From Candidatus Zambryskibacteria bacterium CG11_big_fil_rev_8_21_14_0_20_42_18 (GTDB taxonomy: Bacteria > Patescibacteriota > Minisyncoccia > Phycocordibacterales > Zambryskibacteraceae): a DNA stretch of 12,235 nt. The stretch is from contig PCVB01000025.1 in the NCBI GenBank assembly GCA_002787855.1, positions 1 through 12,235 on the forward strand. The letters run 5' to 3'. Made by a program: the position numbers and the translations under genes. The notes below the pieces were generated by a model. That model made no database searches. It was not told the DNA's origin and saw only the letters and a program-made list of their open reading frames with translations. This document shows positions 5,611 to 11,533 of the stretch, in pieces; the first letter of the stretch is position 1, and the number at the start of each line of letters is the position of its first letter.

Positions 5611-6948
5611 ATGCCAAAAAATATCGAAGACATGATAGTACCAGAGCGAAGAAGGAGTATTAGAAATATTCCTATTCCAGAAGGTCGGAGAAAAACCAGT
5701 GGCTACAGCGTGCCCCCTCCTGTTTACTCCGCGCCTTCCATACCAACCGTACCCCCTGTCCCCACTCCATCAGAAGCCAAGCATTACGAATCCGATTTTC
5801 ATAGAAACGGCGCAAGATTTCCTAGGATGCCAAGAAAGGGTGTTTGGATTGCTGCGGGCATATCTATCCTGATACTTTTATTTGCAATCCTCTCTATCTT
5901 TAACGGCGCGACGTTTGCATATGTGCCAAAATCAATTGACATTTCTTTTAACAAAGACGCCTATACAGCAGAGAAGTCTGGTGAAGGTAAACTTCTCTAC
6001 AGTGTTATAAAACTTTCTGAAGACAAGGGTTTGAAAGTTTCTGCTTCTGGCGAGGAGCAAGTAAGTCGCAAGGCCAGTGGCGTGATCGTTGTGTATAACA
6101 CTACCAATAAGACCCAGAAATTTAGATCAACTACCCGCTTCAAAACTCCTGAAGGTAATGTCTATCAAGTTCCCGATGCCATAGTTGTTCCTGCCCAGAA
6201 AGGTAGTGAGCCAGGTTCTCTAGAGGTAACAGTTTTTGCAGAGTTCCCTGGAGCAGAGTCTAATATCGGACTTGCGGACTTTACTCTGCCCGGACTTTCT
6301 GGTACATCTCTTGCTTCAGCTGTTTATGCTCGTTCTAAGACAGAGATGACCGGAGGATTTGTCGGAGTAGAGAGAGTAGTTAGTGAGAAGGATAAAACGC
6401 GCGTTACCAATGACCTACAGACAACCTTGAAAGAAGGGCTTATCTCTGAAGCCAAGGCACAGGCGCCGGAAGGATTCGTTCTCTTCCCATCACTTTCTTC
6501 TATAACTTTTGAAGAACTTCCACAAACCGAGGCGGATAAAAACAGCACTACTTTAAATATGCGTGCTAATTTGTACGGTGTGATGTTTAAGGAAAATGAT
6601 TTGTCTACTCATCTGACCGCAAAGAAAGCCGACCTTGCCGTGGGAGATACTATAGATATCGTTGGACTAGAGTCACTTGAACTCGCCTTTACAGACACCG
6701 CCCCTGAGGATTTGCTTCTTTCCGATAAGATTGACTTCTCTGTGTCGGGTGTTGCTAAAGCGCTTTGGGTTATAGATGAGACGGCGCTTAGGGCCGATCT
6801 AGTGGGGAAACATAAGAGAGACATTCCTTCCATCCTAAATAATTATCCAAATATTGAGAGCGTTAACGCGACTATCAGACCATTTTGGAAAGGCTCTTTC
6901 CCAGACAATAGTAAGGATATTGTGATAAAGAAGCTTGACGTTAAATAA
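5611..6948 (+). CDS. Single-pass membrane protein with baseplate-J-like segment
   Basis: A 445-residue protein. The N-terminus (1-76) is basic and proline-rich and should be cytoplasmic. One membrane helix follows at about 77-98 (GVWIAAGISILILLFAILSI). The rest is a long extracellular, beta-rich region without cysteine pairs. Residues about 145-230 (SGVIVVYNTTNKTQKF, then TRFKTPEGNVYQVPDAIVVPA, PGSLEVTVFAEFPGAESNIG) resemble the repeated core of baseplate-J-like proteins; such proteins are found on the surface of many CPR genomes with no proven function. Residues 255-330 may form a second helix-containing module. There is no signal peptidase site, lipobox or LPXTG, so it is likely anchored by the single helix. 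It has its own promoter-like sequence and ends three bases before infA, so transcription from 5598 could also feed infA. Confidence 0.7.
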   Translation: MPKNIEDMIVPERRRSIRNIPIPEGRRKTSGYSVPPPVYSAPSIPTVPPVPTPSEAKHYESDFHRNGARFPRMPRKGVWIAAGISILILLFAILSIFNGATFAYVPKSIDISFNKDAYTAEKSGEGKLLYSVIKLSEDKGLKVSASGEEQVSRKASGVIVVYNTTNKTQKFRSTTRFKTPEGNVYQVPDAIVVPAQKGSEPGSLEVTVFAEFPGAESNIGLADFTLPGLSGTSLASAVYARSKTEMTGGFVGVERVVSEKDKTRVTNDLQTTLKEGLISEAKAQAPEGFVLFPSLSSITFEELPQTEADKNSTTLNMRANLYGVMFKENDLSTHLTAKKADLAVGDTIDIVGLESLELAFTDTAPEDLLLSDKIDFSVSGVAKALWVIDETALRADLVGKHKRDIPSILNNYPNIESVNATIRPFWKGSFPDNSKDIVIKKLDVK

Positions 6949-6951
6949 TAT

Positions 6952-7173
6952 ATGCCACAAAGTAAAACCGCGGATTTAGAAAGGACAGGAATCGTTGTGG
7001 AGTCTCTGCCCAATATCATGTTTCGAGTTAAACTTGATTCCTCGGGTGAAGAAATTCTTTCATATCTTGCCGGCAAAATGCGTCTTCATCGCATTCGGGT
7101 ATTGGTGGGGGATAAGGTCCTTCTGGAACTCGAACCGTATGGAGGCAAGGCGAGGATAATCAAAAGACTCTAG
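6952..7173 (+). CDS. infA: Translation initiation factor IF-1
   Basis: IF-1 is a small OB-fold protein that binds the 30S A site and helps IF-2 and IF-3 select the initiator tRNA. The 73 residues show the family signature: [16 protein letters not shown] (13-28), [17 protein letters not shown] (40-56) and [12 protein letters not shown] (59-70). It starts three bases after the preceding membrane-protein stop with no Shine-Dalgarno, and it opens the ribosomal block, as infA does in many bacteria next to rpmJ and rpsM. The usual adk-map neighbours upstream are replaced by the 445-residue membrane protein. A hairpin begins right after the stop codon. Confidence 0.96.
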   Translation: MPQSKTADLERTGIVVESLPNIMFRVKLDSSGEEILSYLAGKMRLHRIRVLVGDKVLLELEPYGGKARIIKRL

Positions 7174-7190
7174 ACCCCGTCTGACGGGGT
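7173..7190 (+). repeat. 7-bp palindrome after infA (GACCCCG…TGACGGGG)
   Basis: ACCCCGT (7174-7180) and ACGGGGT (7184-7190) are exact reverse complements around the loop CTG. The next bases are AGACAGAAAAAC, so there is no T-tract and an intrinsic terminator is unlikely on this strand. The two stem blocks match those of 2002-2020 in mnmA. The right edge overlaps the likely -35 of the rpmJ promoter by one base. Confidence 0.7.
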
Positions 7191-7218
7191 AGACAGAAAA
7201 ACAAAATTAAGCTAGAAT
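7190..7218 (+). promoter_or_regulatory. Sigma70-type promoter for the rpmJ-led ribosomal operon
   Basis: TAGACA (7190-7195) and TAGAAT (7213-7218) each match consensus at 5 of 6 positions and are separated by exactly 17 bp. The expected start is near 7225, giving a leader of about five bases before the rpmJ ATG at 7230. Confidence 0.6.
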
Positions 7219-7229
7219 GCAGGCTTGCT

Positions 7230-7346
7230 ATGAAAGTTAAGGCGTCGGTTAAAAAGCTCTGCACTAAGTGCCAAATAGTCCGTAGAAAGGGCTATGTTTA
7301 TGTGACTTGCAAAGCTAATCCTCGACATAAGCAAAGACAAGGCTAG
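7230..7346 (+). CDS. rpmJ: 50S ribosomal protein L36 (bL36)
   Basis: A 38-residue gene, [11 protein letters not shown] then [14 protein letters not shown], ending NPRHKQRQG. It is the short basic bL36 protein of the large subunit. Of the usual zinc-ribbon ligands (CxxC, C, H), C11, C14, C27 and H33 are all present, so this is the zinc-binding form. A weak AGG at 7221-7223, six bases before the ATG, is one of the few Shine-Dalgarno-like matches in the window. The stop TAG touches the rpsM ATG with no spacer, implying coupled translation. The rpmJ-rpsM order is the classical one. Confidence 0.96.
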   Translation: MKVKASVKKLCTKCQIVRRKGYVYVTCKANPRHKQRQG

Positions 7347-7724
7347 ATGAGAATATTAGGCATAACCATCCCAGAAGAAAAGCGTCTTGAAATTGGTCTA
7401 ACGATCCTTTTTGGTGTTGGACGTTCGAGGGCTAAGGAAATTCTCAAAAAGGCGGGGGTCAATTTTAGCAAGAAGTCGAAAGATACAAGCGTAGAAGAGG
7501 AAAACAAGATTCGTACGGTTATCGAATCTATAACTCTTGAAGGAGATTTGAAAAGAGAGGTAACAGGTAATATCAAACGACTCAAGGATATCAAAACTTA
7601 TCGAGGAGTACGTCACTTGCGTAATCTACCTGTCCGAGGTCAGCGTACCAAGACCAATGCTCGCACGAAGCGCGGCGCGAGAAAGACCATGGGTACCGGT
7701 AGAAAAGTGGCCGAGAAGAAATAA
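7347..7724 (+). CDS. rpsM: 30S ribosomal protein S13 (uS13)
   Basis: uS13 sits in the head of the small subunit and contacts the P-site tRNA and the large subunit through intersubunit bridges. The 125 residues begin MRILGITIPEEKRLEIGL and contain the helix-two-turn-helix part (GVGRSRAKEILKKAGV, 24-39) and the diagnostic tail RGVRHLRNLPVRGQRTKTNA (87-106) plus a basic C-terminus. The length matches the family. The ATG follows the rpmJ stop directly; AAGG at 7339-7342 is a weak Shine-Dalgarno within the rpmJ end. Confidence 0.97.
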   Translation: MRILGITIPEEKRLEIGLTILFGVGRSRAKEILKKAGVNFSKKSKDTSVEEENKIRTVIESITLEGDLKREVTGNIKRLKDIKTYRGVRHLRNLPVRGQRTKTNARTKRGARKTMGTGRKVAEKK

Positions 7725-7739
7725 TCCAATTTTTATAAA

Positions 7740-8198
7740 ATGGGCAAAAAACGCATAATCAAAACAGAAGAGCTTTCCGATACTAAAAAAGAAGTTGTTG
7801 TTGAAGGAGCAGAAAAAAAGGAAGAGACAATAAAGGTCCCTCGCGGAAGACGCGTTGAATCTGGAGTTCTTTATGTCGAATCCACCTACAATAACACCAA
7901 GGTGACTCTGACCGACAGCAAGTATAACACCCTGGCGTGGTCTTCAAGTGGTAGCCTCGGTTTCAAGGGAGCAAAGAAGGGTACCCCCTTTGCGGCCGCC
8001 AAGATAGGGGAGGCTCTGGCTATTAAAGCTCAAGCCTTAGGCGTCAAAGAGGTCAGAGTTATAGTCAAGGGTGTTGGTTCTGGTCGCGAGTCGGTGATTA
8101 GAGGTTTTATATCAAAAGGCATAGACTTGACCTCTATTCAGGACAAAACACCAGTTCCTCACAATGGCCCCAAGCCTCCTAAGCCACGAAGAACTTAG
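7740..8198 (+). CDS. rpsK: 30S ribosomal protein S11 (uS11) with N-terminal extension
   Basis: uS11 lies on the platform of the small subunit near the mRNA exit and the anti-Shine-Dalgarno end of 16S rRNA. Marks: STYNNTKVTLTD (48-59), GFKGAKKGTPFAAAKIGEA (74-92), VKGVGSGRESVIRGF (109-123) and TPVPHNGPKPPKPRRT at the end. It has 152 residues against about 129 in E. coli; the extra part is a charged, lysine- and glutamate-rich N-terminal tail of about 40 residues before the conserved core (E. coli has about 20). The conserved C in PHNGCRPP is a proline here. The leader (7725-7739) is AT-rich with no Shine-Dalgarno; TATAAA directly abuts the ATG. Confidence 0.96.
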   Translation: MGKKRIIKTEELSDTKKEVVVEGAEKKEETIKVPRGRRVESGVLYVESTYNNTKVTLTDSKYNTLAWSSSGSLGFKGAKKGTPFAAAKIGEALAIKAQALGVKEVRVIVKGVGSGRESVIRGFISKGIDLTSIQDKTPVPHNGPKPPKPRRT

Positions 8199-8212
8199 TT
8201 CGACTAAGCTCA
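8194..8212 (+). repeat. Hairpin and repeat copy 2 (TTCGAC-TAA-GCTCA) after rpsK
   Basis: CTTAGT (8194-8199) pairs with ACTAAG (8203-8208) around the loop TCG, and includes the rpsK stop codon. The same bases contain TTCGAC-TAA-GCTCA (8199-8212), matching copies near mnmA and rplM. No T-tract follows, so it is not a standard terminator. Confidence 0.5.
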
Positions 8213-8213
8213 C

Positions 8214-8219
8214 TATAAA
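8214..8219 (+). promoter_or_regulatory. Possible -10 box before rpsD
   Basis: TATAAA (5 of 6) lies 12 bases before the rpsD ATG and would give a start near 8226. I find no good -35, so read-through from rpmJ remains the simpler source of rpsD mRNA. Confidence 0.25.
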
Positions 8220-8231
8220 TAATAAAAATTT

Positions 8232-8843
8232 ATGAAAATAGGACCTAAGTATAAAATAGCTAGACGTTTGGGTGCTCCCATATTCGAGAAAACCCAGTCT
8301 CCAAAGTACGCCCTTTCACTTGCTCGCAAGGAGAGAACTGGTCGCTCCAATCGCCGTAGCAAACCGAAAAGTGAGTTCGGTCGCGCTTTGATAGAAAAGC
8401 AGAAGGCTCGTTTTACCTACGGCTTGAGCGAGAAACAATTTAGAGGTTATGTTGATAAGGCTCTTAGTGCTCAAGATCCTGTCCAGAAACTCTTCTCTCT
8501 TCTTGAGGCTCGTCTTGATAATGTGCTTTTCCGAGCGGGCTTTGCGAAAACGCGTTCGCAGGCTCGTCAGGTCTCTGGTCATGGACATGTGATGATAGAT
8601 AGTACTCGCGTCACTGTGCCATCGATACTCTTAAAGAAGGGAAATGTGGTTAGCATCCGTCCCAGCTCTGCCTCTAGTCCTCTGTTTGGGGAGGTGGCAG
8701 AGAGGATGAAAACCGTTACCGCCCCCGCTTGGTTAAAAGTTGATCCAGAGAATAGAAGTGTTACGGTCGAGGGGCTAGCAGTCTATGTACCACAGGAGCA
8801 CCTCTTCGATCTCGGAGTCGTTATTGAATTCTATAATAGATAG
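8232..8843 (+). CDS. rpsD: 30S ribosomal protein S4 (uS4)
   Basis: uS4 nucleates 30S assembly by binding the 5' domain of 16S rRNA and helps form the mRNA entry site. The protein has 203 residues, the normal length. N-terminal MKIGPKYKIARRLGAP is typical; the zinc-binding cysteines of some uS4 proteins are absent (cysteine-free form). The S4 RNA-binding domain covers about 90-155 (LFSLLEARLDNVLFRAGFAK, then SRSQ-like KTRSQARQVSGHGHVMIDS). The position after rpsM and rpsK and before rpoA is that of the alpha operon, where S4 is the autogenous repressor in E. coli; I see no equivalent pseudoknot here. The leader is a G-free A/T run. Confidence 0.97.
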   Translation: MKIGPKYKIARRLGAPIFEKTQSPKYALSLARKERTGRSNRRSKPKSEFGRALIEKQKARFTYGLSEKQFRGYVDKALSAQDPVQKLFSLLEARLDNVLFRAGFAKTRSQARQVSGHGHVMIDSTRVTVPSILLKKGNVVSIRPSSASSPLFGEVAERMKTVTAPAWLKVDPENRSVTVEGLAVYVPQEHLFDLGVVIEFYNR

Positions 8844-8852
8844 TGTTATAAT
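8824..8852 (+). promoter_or_regulatory. Extended -10 promoter for rpoA inside the end of rpsD
   Basis: TTGAAT (8824-8829) and a perfect TATAAT (8847-8852) are 17 bp apart, and TG at 8844-8845 one base before the -10 makes it an extended -10. The expected start is near 8859, with a 17-nt G-free leader. A second TATAAT lies at 8832-8837. This is the best promoter match in the window and would let rpoA and later genes be made independently. Confidence 0.7.
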
Positions 8853-8875
8853 TAAAAACTAAATTTTTATATTTT

Positions 8876-9838
8876 ATGGCAGATTACACAATACTTTTAC
8901 CGTCTAAACCAAAGGTTATTTCCGAAGAGGGAGTAAGTGGAGTTTTCGAGATTGACAGACTCTATCCTGGTTATGGTCACACCCTCGGCAACAGTCTTCG
9001 TCGCATCATTCTTTCTTCTCTACCGGGGGTAGCGATAACTTCCGTAAAGATAACTGGTGTTAATCACGAATTTTCTGTTCTAGATGGAGTGAAGGAAGAT
9101 GTTATTACCATCCTTCTCAATCTAAAGAAAATCAGTATGCGTTTTTCAACTGATGAGCCTCAGACTCTTACTCTTAAGGTTAAGGGGGACAAGGTTGTCA
9201 AAGCTTCTGACTTGGATGTGCCGGGTCAAGTAGAGATTCTCACTCCAGACGAAGTCATTGCCACTATTATTGGCAAAAATACTGTGCTAGAGATGGAAAT
9301 CAAGGCTGAAAAAGGCCTTGGTTTTATGCCCAAGGAAATGATTGAAAAGTCTCGTGTGGATATCGGCACTATTGCTCTCGATGGTATCTTTACTCCAATA
9401 CGTCGCGCCAGTTATGAGGTGGAAAATATGCGTGTGGGTGATAGAACAGACTTCAATAAATTAAGACTTTTCATCGAGACCGATGGCACCATCTCTCCTT
9501 CAGACGCTTTAACTTCTTCTATCGAGATTATGATTAACCAACTCAAGGCTATAGTTGGATTTAGAGAAGATGAGCCAGAAGTGAAGGTTTCGGTTGCTAG
9601 TGAGAGCCACGATCTCTCTCCTAAGGCAGAAGTTGACCCAGAGGTTTTGAAGACACGCGTAGAGTCTCTCGGCATTTCTATGCGTACTCAACATACTCTT
9701 ACAGAAGTTAACATTCGCACTGTCGGTGGTCTTGCTCGCAAGAAGGAGAAGGACCTCTTGGAAATAGGGGGTATTGGCGCCAAGGGTATCCAAGAGATCA
9801 AGAAGGCTTTGGGCGAATTTGGTATCACACTGAAGTAA
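8876..9838 (+). CDS. rpoA: DNA-directed RNA polymerase subunit alpha
   Basis: The alpha dimer is the scaffold for beta and beta' assembly. The 320 residues show the N-terminal dimerisation domain (GYGHTLGNSLRRIILSSLPG, 32-51) and KGLGFMPKEM in the insert region, then a linker at about 230-250, and the C-terminal helix-hairpin-helix domain (about 255-318). In that domain, R270 and K303 correspond to the UP-element contacts R265 and K298 of E. coli, but N268, C269 and S299 are replaced by H273, T274 and G304. The length is slightly below E. coli (329). It has its own promoter-like sequence in rpsD, so its level may be uncoupled from the ribosomal genes before it. Confidence 0.97.
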   Translation: MADYTILLPSKPKVISEEGVSGVFEIDRLYPGYGHTLGNSLRRIILSSLPGVAITSVKITGVNHEFSVLDGVKEDVITILLNLKKISMRFSTDEPQTLTLKVKGDKVVKASDLDVPGQVEILTPDEVIATIIGKNTVLEMEIKAEKGLGFMPKEMIEKSRVDIGTIALDGIFTPIRRASYEVENMRVGDRTDFNKLRLFIETDGTISPSDALTSSIEIMINQLKAIVGFREDEPEVKVSVASESHDLSPKAEVDPEVLKTRVESLGISMRTQHTLTEVNIRTVGGLARKKEKDLLEIGGIGAKGIQEIKKALGEFGITLK

Positions 9839-9868
9839 CTAACGACCAACGACAGACAACTAACAACA
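9839..9868 (+). other. C/A-rich leader before rplQ
   Basis: These 30 bases are built almost only of AAC, GAC and ACA blocks, with ACTAAC-like units near both ends, and only two T and few G. It has no Shine-Dalgarno or -10 box and no capacity to fold. It may act as an unstructured ribosome-loading stretch. Confidence 0.4.
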
Positions 9869-10216
9869 ATGAGGCACCATAATTCAAACAGAAAATTCGG
9901 TCGCGAAAAAAATCAGAGAAAAGCTCTGCTTAAGTCTCTTGCCTACTCACTGACCCTGAAGGGCAAGATCAAGACGACAGAGCCTAAGGCCAAAGAGCTT
10001 CGACCGTATATGGAGAAACTTATTACCTTAGGAAAGAAACAAACACTTGCTTCTCGCAGAGTTCTAGAAAGTCGTGTTGGTCCCAAAGCGGCCAAGAAGA
10101 TTGCCACGGAGCTTTCATTAACGTATAAGGAGAGAGTCGGTGGTTATACTCGTATCACCAAGATGGGACAACGTCTGACCGATGGAAGCCCCATGGCCAT
10201 TATAGAATTGATATAA
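9869..10216 (+). CDS. rplQ: 50S ribosomal protein L17 (bL17)
   Basis: bL17 sits near the exit tunnel of the large subunit. The 115-residue protein shows MRHHNSNRKFGREKNQRKAL at the start, IKTTEPKAKELRPYMEKLITLGK (35-57) and GGYTRITKMGQRLTDGSPMA (90-109), ending in IIELI. Its length is normal for the short bacterial form. It follows rpoA in the classical alpha-operon order and leads straight into rplM-rpsI, which in E. coli lie in a separate operon. TATAAT at 10212-10217 overlaps the stop codon. Confidence 0.97.
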   Translation: MRHHNSNRKFGREKNQRKALLKSLAYSLTLKGKIKTTEPKAKELRPYMEKLITLGKKQTLASRRVLESRVGPKAAKKIATELSLTYKERVGGYTRITKMGQRLTDGSPMAIIELI

Positions 10217-10236
10217 TCCTTCGACTTCGCTCAGGA
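10217..10236 (+). repeat. Short repeat copy 3 (TTCGAC-TTC-GCTCA) between rplQ and rplM
   Basis: TCCT (10217-10220) and AGGA (10233-10236) flank an imperfect palindrome with TTCGAC-TTC-GCTCA inside. From memory, this GAGCGAAGTCGAAGG-type motif (read on the other strand) is a common intergenic repeat in many bacterial genomes. Nine bases at the left are identical to the copy before mnmA. Confidence 0.6.
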
Positions 10237-10254
10237 TAAATTTTAAAAAAATTT

Positions 10255-10599
10255 ATGAAGAAATACACAATAGACGCAAAAGGTAGAGTACCAGGACGAG
10301 TAGCCACTGAAGTGGCAGTTCTTCTCATGGGGAAAAATCGCACTGATTTCGCCCGTAATCGTATACCGGATGTCGAAGTAGAAGTGACTTCGAGCGCGGA
10401 AATGTCTCTAAACGCCAAGAAATTGACAGACAAGATGTACTACTCTCACTCCGGTTTTCCTGGTAACTTGAAAATCCGCTCACAGGCTCAATTGGTCAAG
10501 ACCAAGGGAGCTCAAGAGATACTTCGTCGAGCGGTGTATGGGATGCTTCCAAAAAATAAATTACGAGCACAGATGATAAAGAATTTGAAGATAAAATAA
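10255..10599 (+). CDS. rplM: 50S ribosomal protein L13 (uL13), short form
   Basis: uL13 is an early-assembling large-subunit protein. Recognisable blocks: IDAKGRVPGRVATEVAVLLMGKNR (5-28), a DKMYYSHSGFPGNLK block near 59-73, and RRAVYGMLPKNKLRAQMIKNLKI (91-113). With 114 residues it is well below E. coli (142): about 13 residues are missing from the N-terminus before YVVDA-like sequence, and the C-terminal tail that normally reads YAGxxHPHxAQxP is absent. It ends cleanly, so this looks like lineage trimming, not a broken gene. The leader has AAATTTTAAAAAAATTT just before the ATG. The rpsI ATG follows the stop with no spacer. Confidence 0.96.
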   Translation: MKKYTIDAKGRVPGRVATEVAVLLMGKNRTDFARNRIPDVEVEVTSSAEMSLNAKKLTDKMYYSHSGFPGNLKIRSQAQLVKTKGAQEILRRAVYGMLPKNKLRAQMIKNLKIK

Positions 10600-10995
10600 A
10601 TGACAACAATAGATAAGTACATTGGAGCAGTAGGGAGACGTAAAACTAGTGTGGCACGAGTTCGCATCACTCCTGCTCCCAAAGTTTCTCTTACCGTTAA
10701 TGACAAGAGTTTCGAAGAGTATTTTCCTACACAAATGCTTAGAAAAACCGTAATGTCAGTTTTTGAAAATACTCCAGACAAATTTGCCGTGACCGCCAAG
10801 CTTAATGGTGGGGGCATTTCTTCTCAAGCAGAAGCTTTGCGACATGGTTTAAGTCGCGCCATCGTGCACCACAGCCCGGAGTTGCGCACTAAGTTTAAAG
10901 TGAAGGGTTATCTTAAACGCGATCCTCGAGCCAAAGAACGTAGAAAGTTCGGTCTCAAGAAAGCCCGTAAGGCCCCACAGTGGAGTAAGCGTTAG
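10600..10995 (+). CDS. rpsI: 30S ribosomal protein S9 (uS9)
   Basis: uS9 lies in the small-subunit head and its C-terminal tail reaches the P-site tRNA. The 131 residues include GAVGRRKTSVARVRITP (9-25), a GGGISSQAEALRHGLSRAI block (69-87) and the invariant end KKARKAPQWSKR, with the terminal arginine that contacts the tRNA anticodon stem. The length is normal. It is translationally coupled to rplM through a stop-start junction. Only 12 bp separate it from grpE, so the chaperone genes probably ride on this operon. Confidence 0.97.
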   Translation: MTTIDKYIGAVGRRKTSVARVRITPAPKVSLTVNDKSFEEYFPTQMLRKTVMSVFENTPDKFAVTAKLNGGGISSQAEALRHGLSRAIVHHSPELRTKFKVKGYLKRDPRAKERRKFGLKKARKAPQWSKR

Positions 10996-11007
10996 TTCAC
11001 CAGAAAT

Positions 11008-11526
11008 ATGAAAAAAGATAACGACGACATCGTAATAGAAGACGACGAAGATTCAGTAGCTTCAACAGGCTTTGATAAAAAGTTGAGAGAGAGAATCAAG
11101 CAGGCAGAGACCAAGGCCAAGGAATATCTTGATAGTTGGCAGAGAGCCCAAGCGGATTTCGCAAACTTGCGCAGGCGAGATGAGGAAGCCAAGCTAGATT
11201 TTATCAAGTTTGCGAAACTTTCTTTACTGGAGGAGTTGATTCCTGTGCTCGATAGTTTTAACATAGCTTTGTCTCATGGGCACAAAGACTTCGAGCCTCT
11301 ATATAATCAGTTCATAGGAGTGCTCAAGTCCAATGGCCTAGAAGAATTAAGCCCATTGGGAGAGACCTTCAGTCCTCATGAACACGAAGCGATAGGTACT
11401 ATGGAGACAGAGAAGGAAGAGGAGAATCACAAAATACTTGAGGTTTTGCAGAAAGGATATAAATTGAATGGCAGGGTGATTCGTCCGGCGAAAGTGAAGG
11501 TGGGAGAATTTATTAATAAAAAATAA
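11008..11526 (+). CDS. grpE: Nucleotide exchange factor GrpE
   Basis: GrpE is the dimeric exchange factor that releases ADP from DnaK. The 172-residue protein has an acidic disordered start ([10 protein letters not shown]), a long coiled-coil helix (about 22-70, with [21 protein letters not shown]), and the beta-wing signature at the end: [21 protein letters not shown] near 147-167. Its length is in the usual range. It precedes dnaK by seven bases, the standard order, but hrcA is not upstream and no CIRCE operator (TTAGCACTC inverted repeat) is present. I see no promoter of its own, so heat-shock control by HrcA at this site is unlikely. Confidence 0.95.
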   Translation: MKKDNDDIVIEDDEDSVASTGFDKKLRERIKQAETKAKEYLDSWQRAQADFANLRRRDEEAKLDFIKFAKLSLLEELIPVLDSFNIALSHGHKDFEPLYNQFIGVLKSNGLEELSPLGETFSPHEHEAIGTMETEKEEENHKILEVLQKGYKLNGRVIRPAKVKVGEFINKK

Positions 11527-11533
11527 AAACAAT

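Noticed and set aside
7173..7200. Hairpin after infA as an intrinsic terminator
   Set aside because: An A-rich, not T-rich, sequence follows the stem on the + strand, and a promoter-like sequence starts at its edge.
10985..11010. CIRCE heat-shock operator before grpE
   Set aside because: No TTAGCACTC inverted repeat or similar palindrome is present in the short gap.
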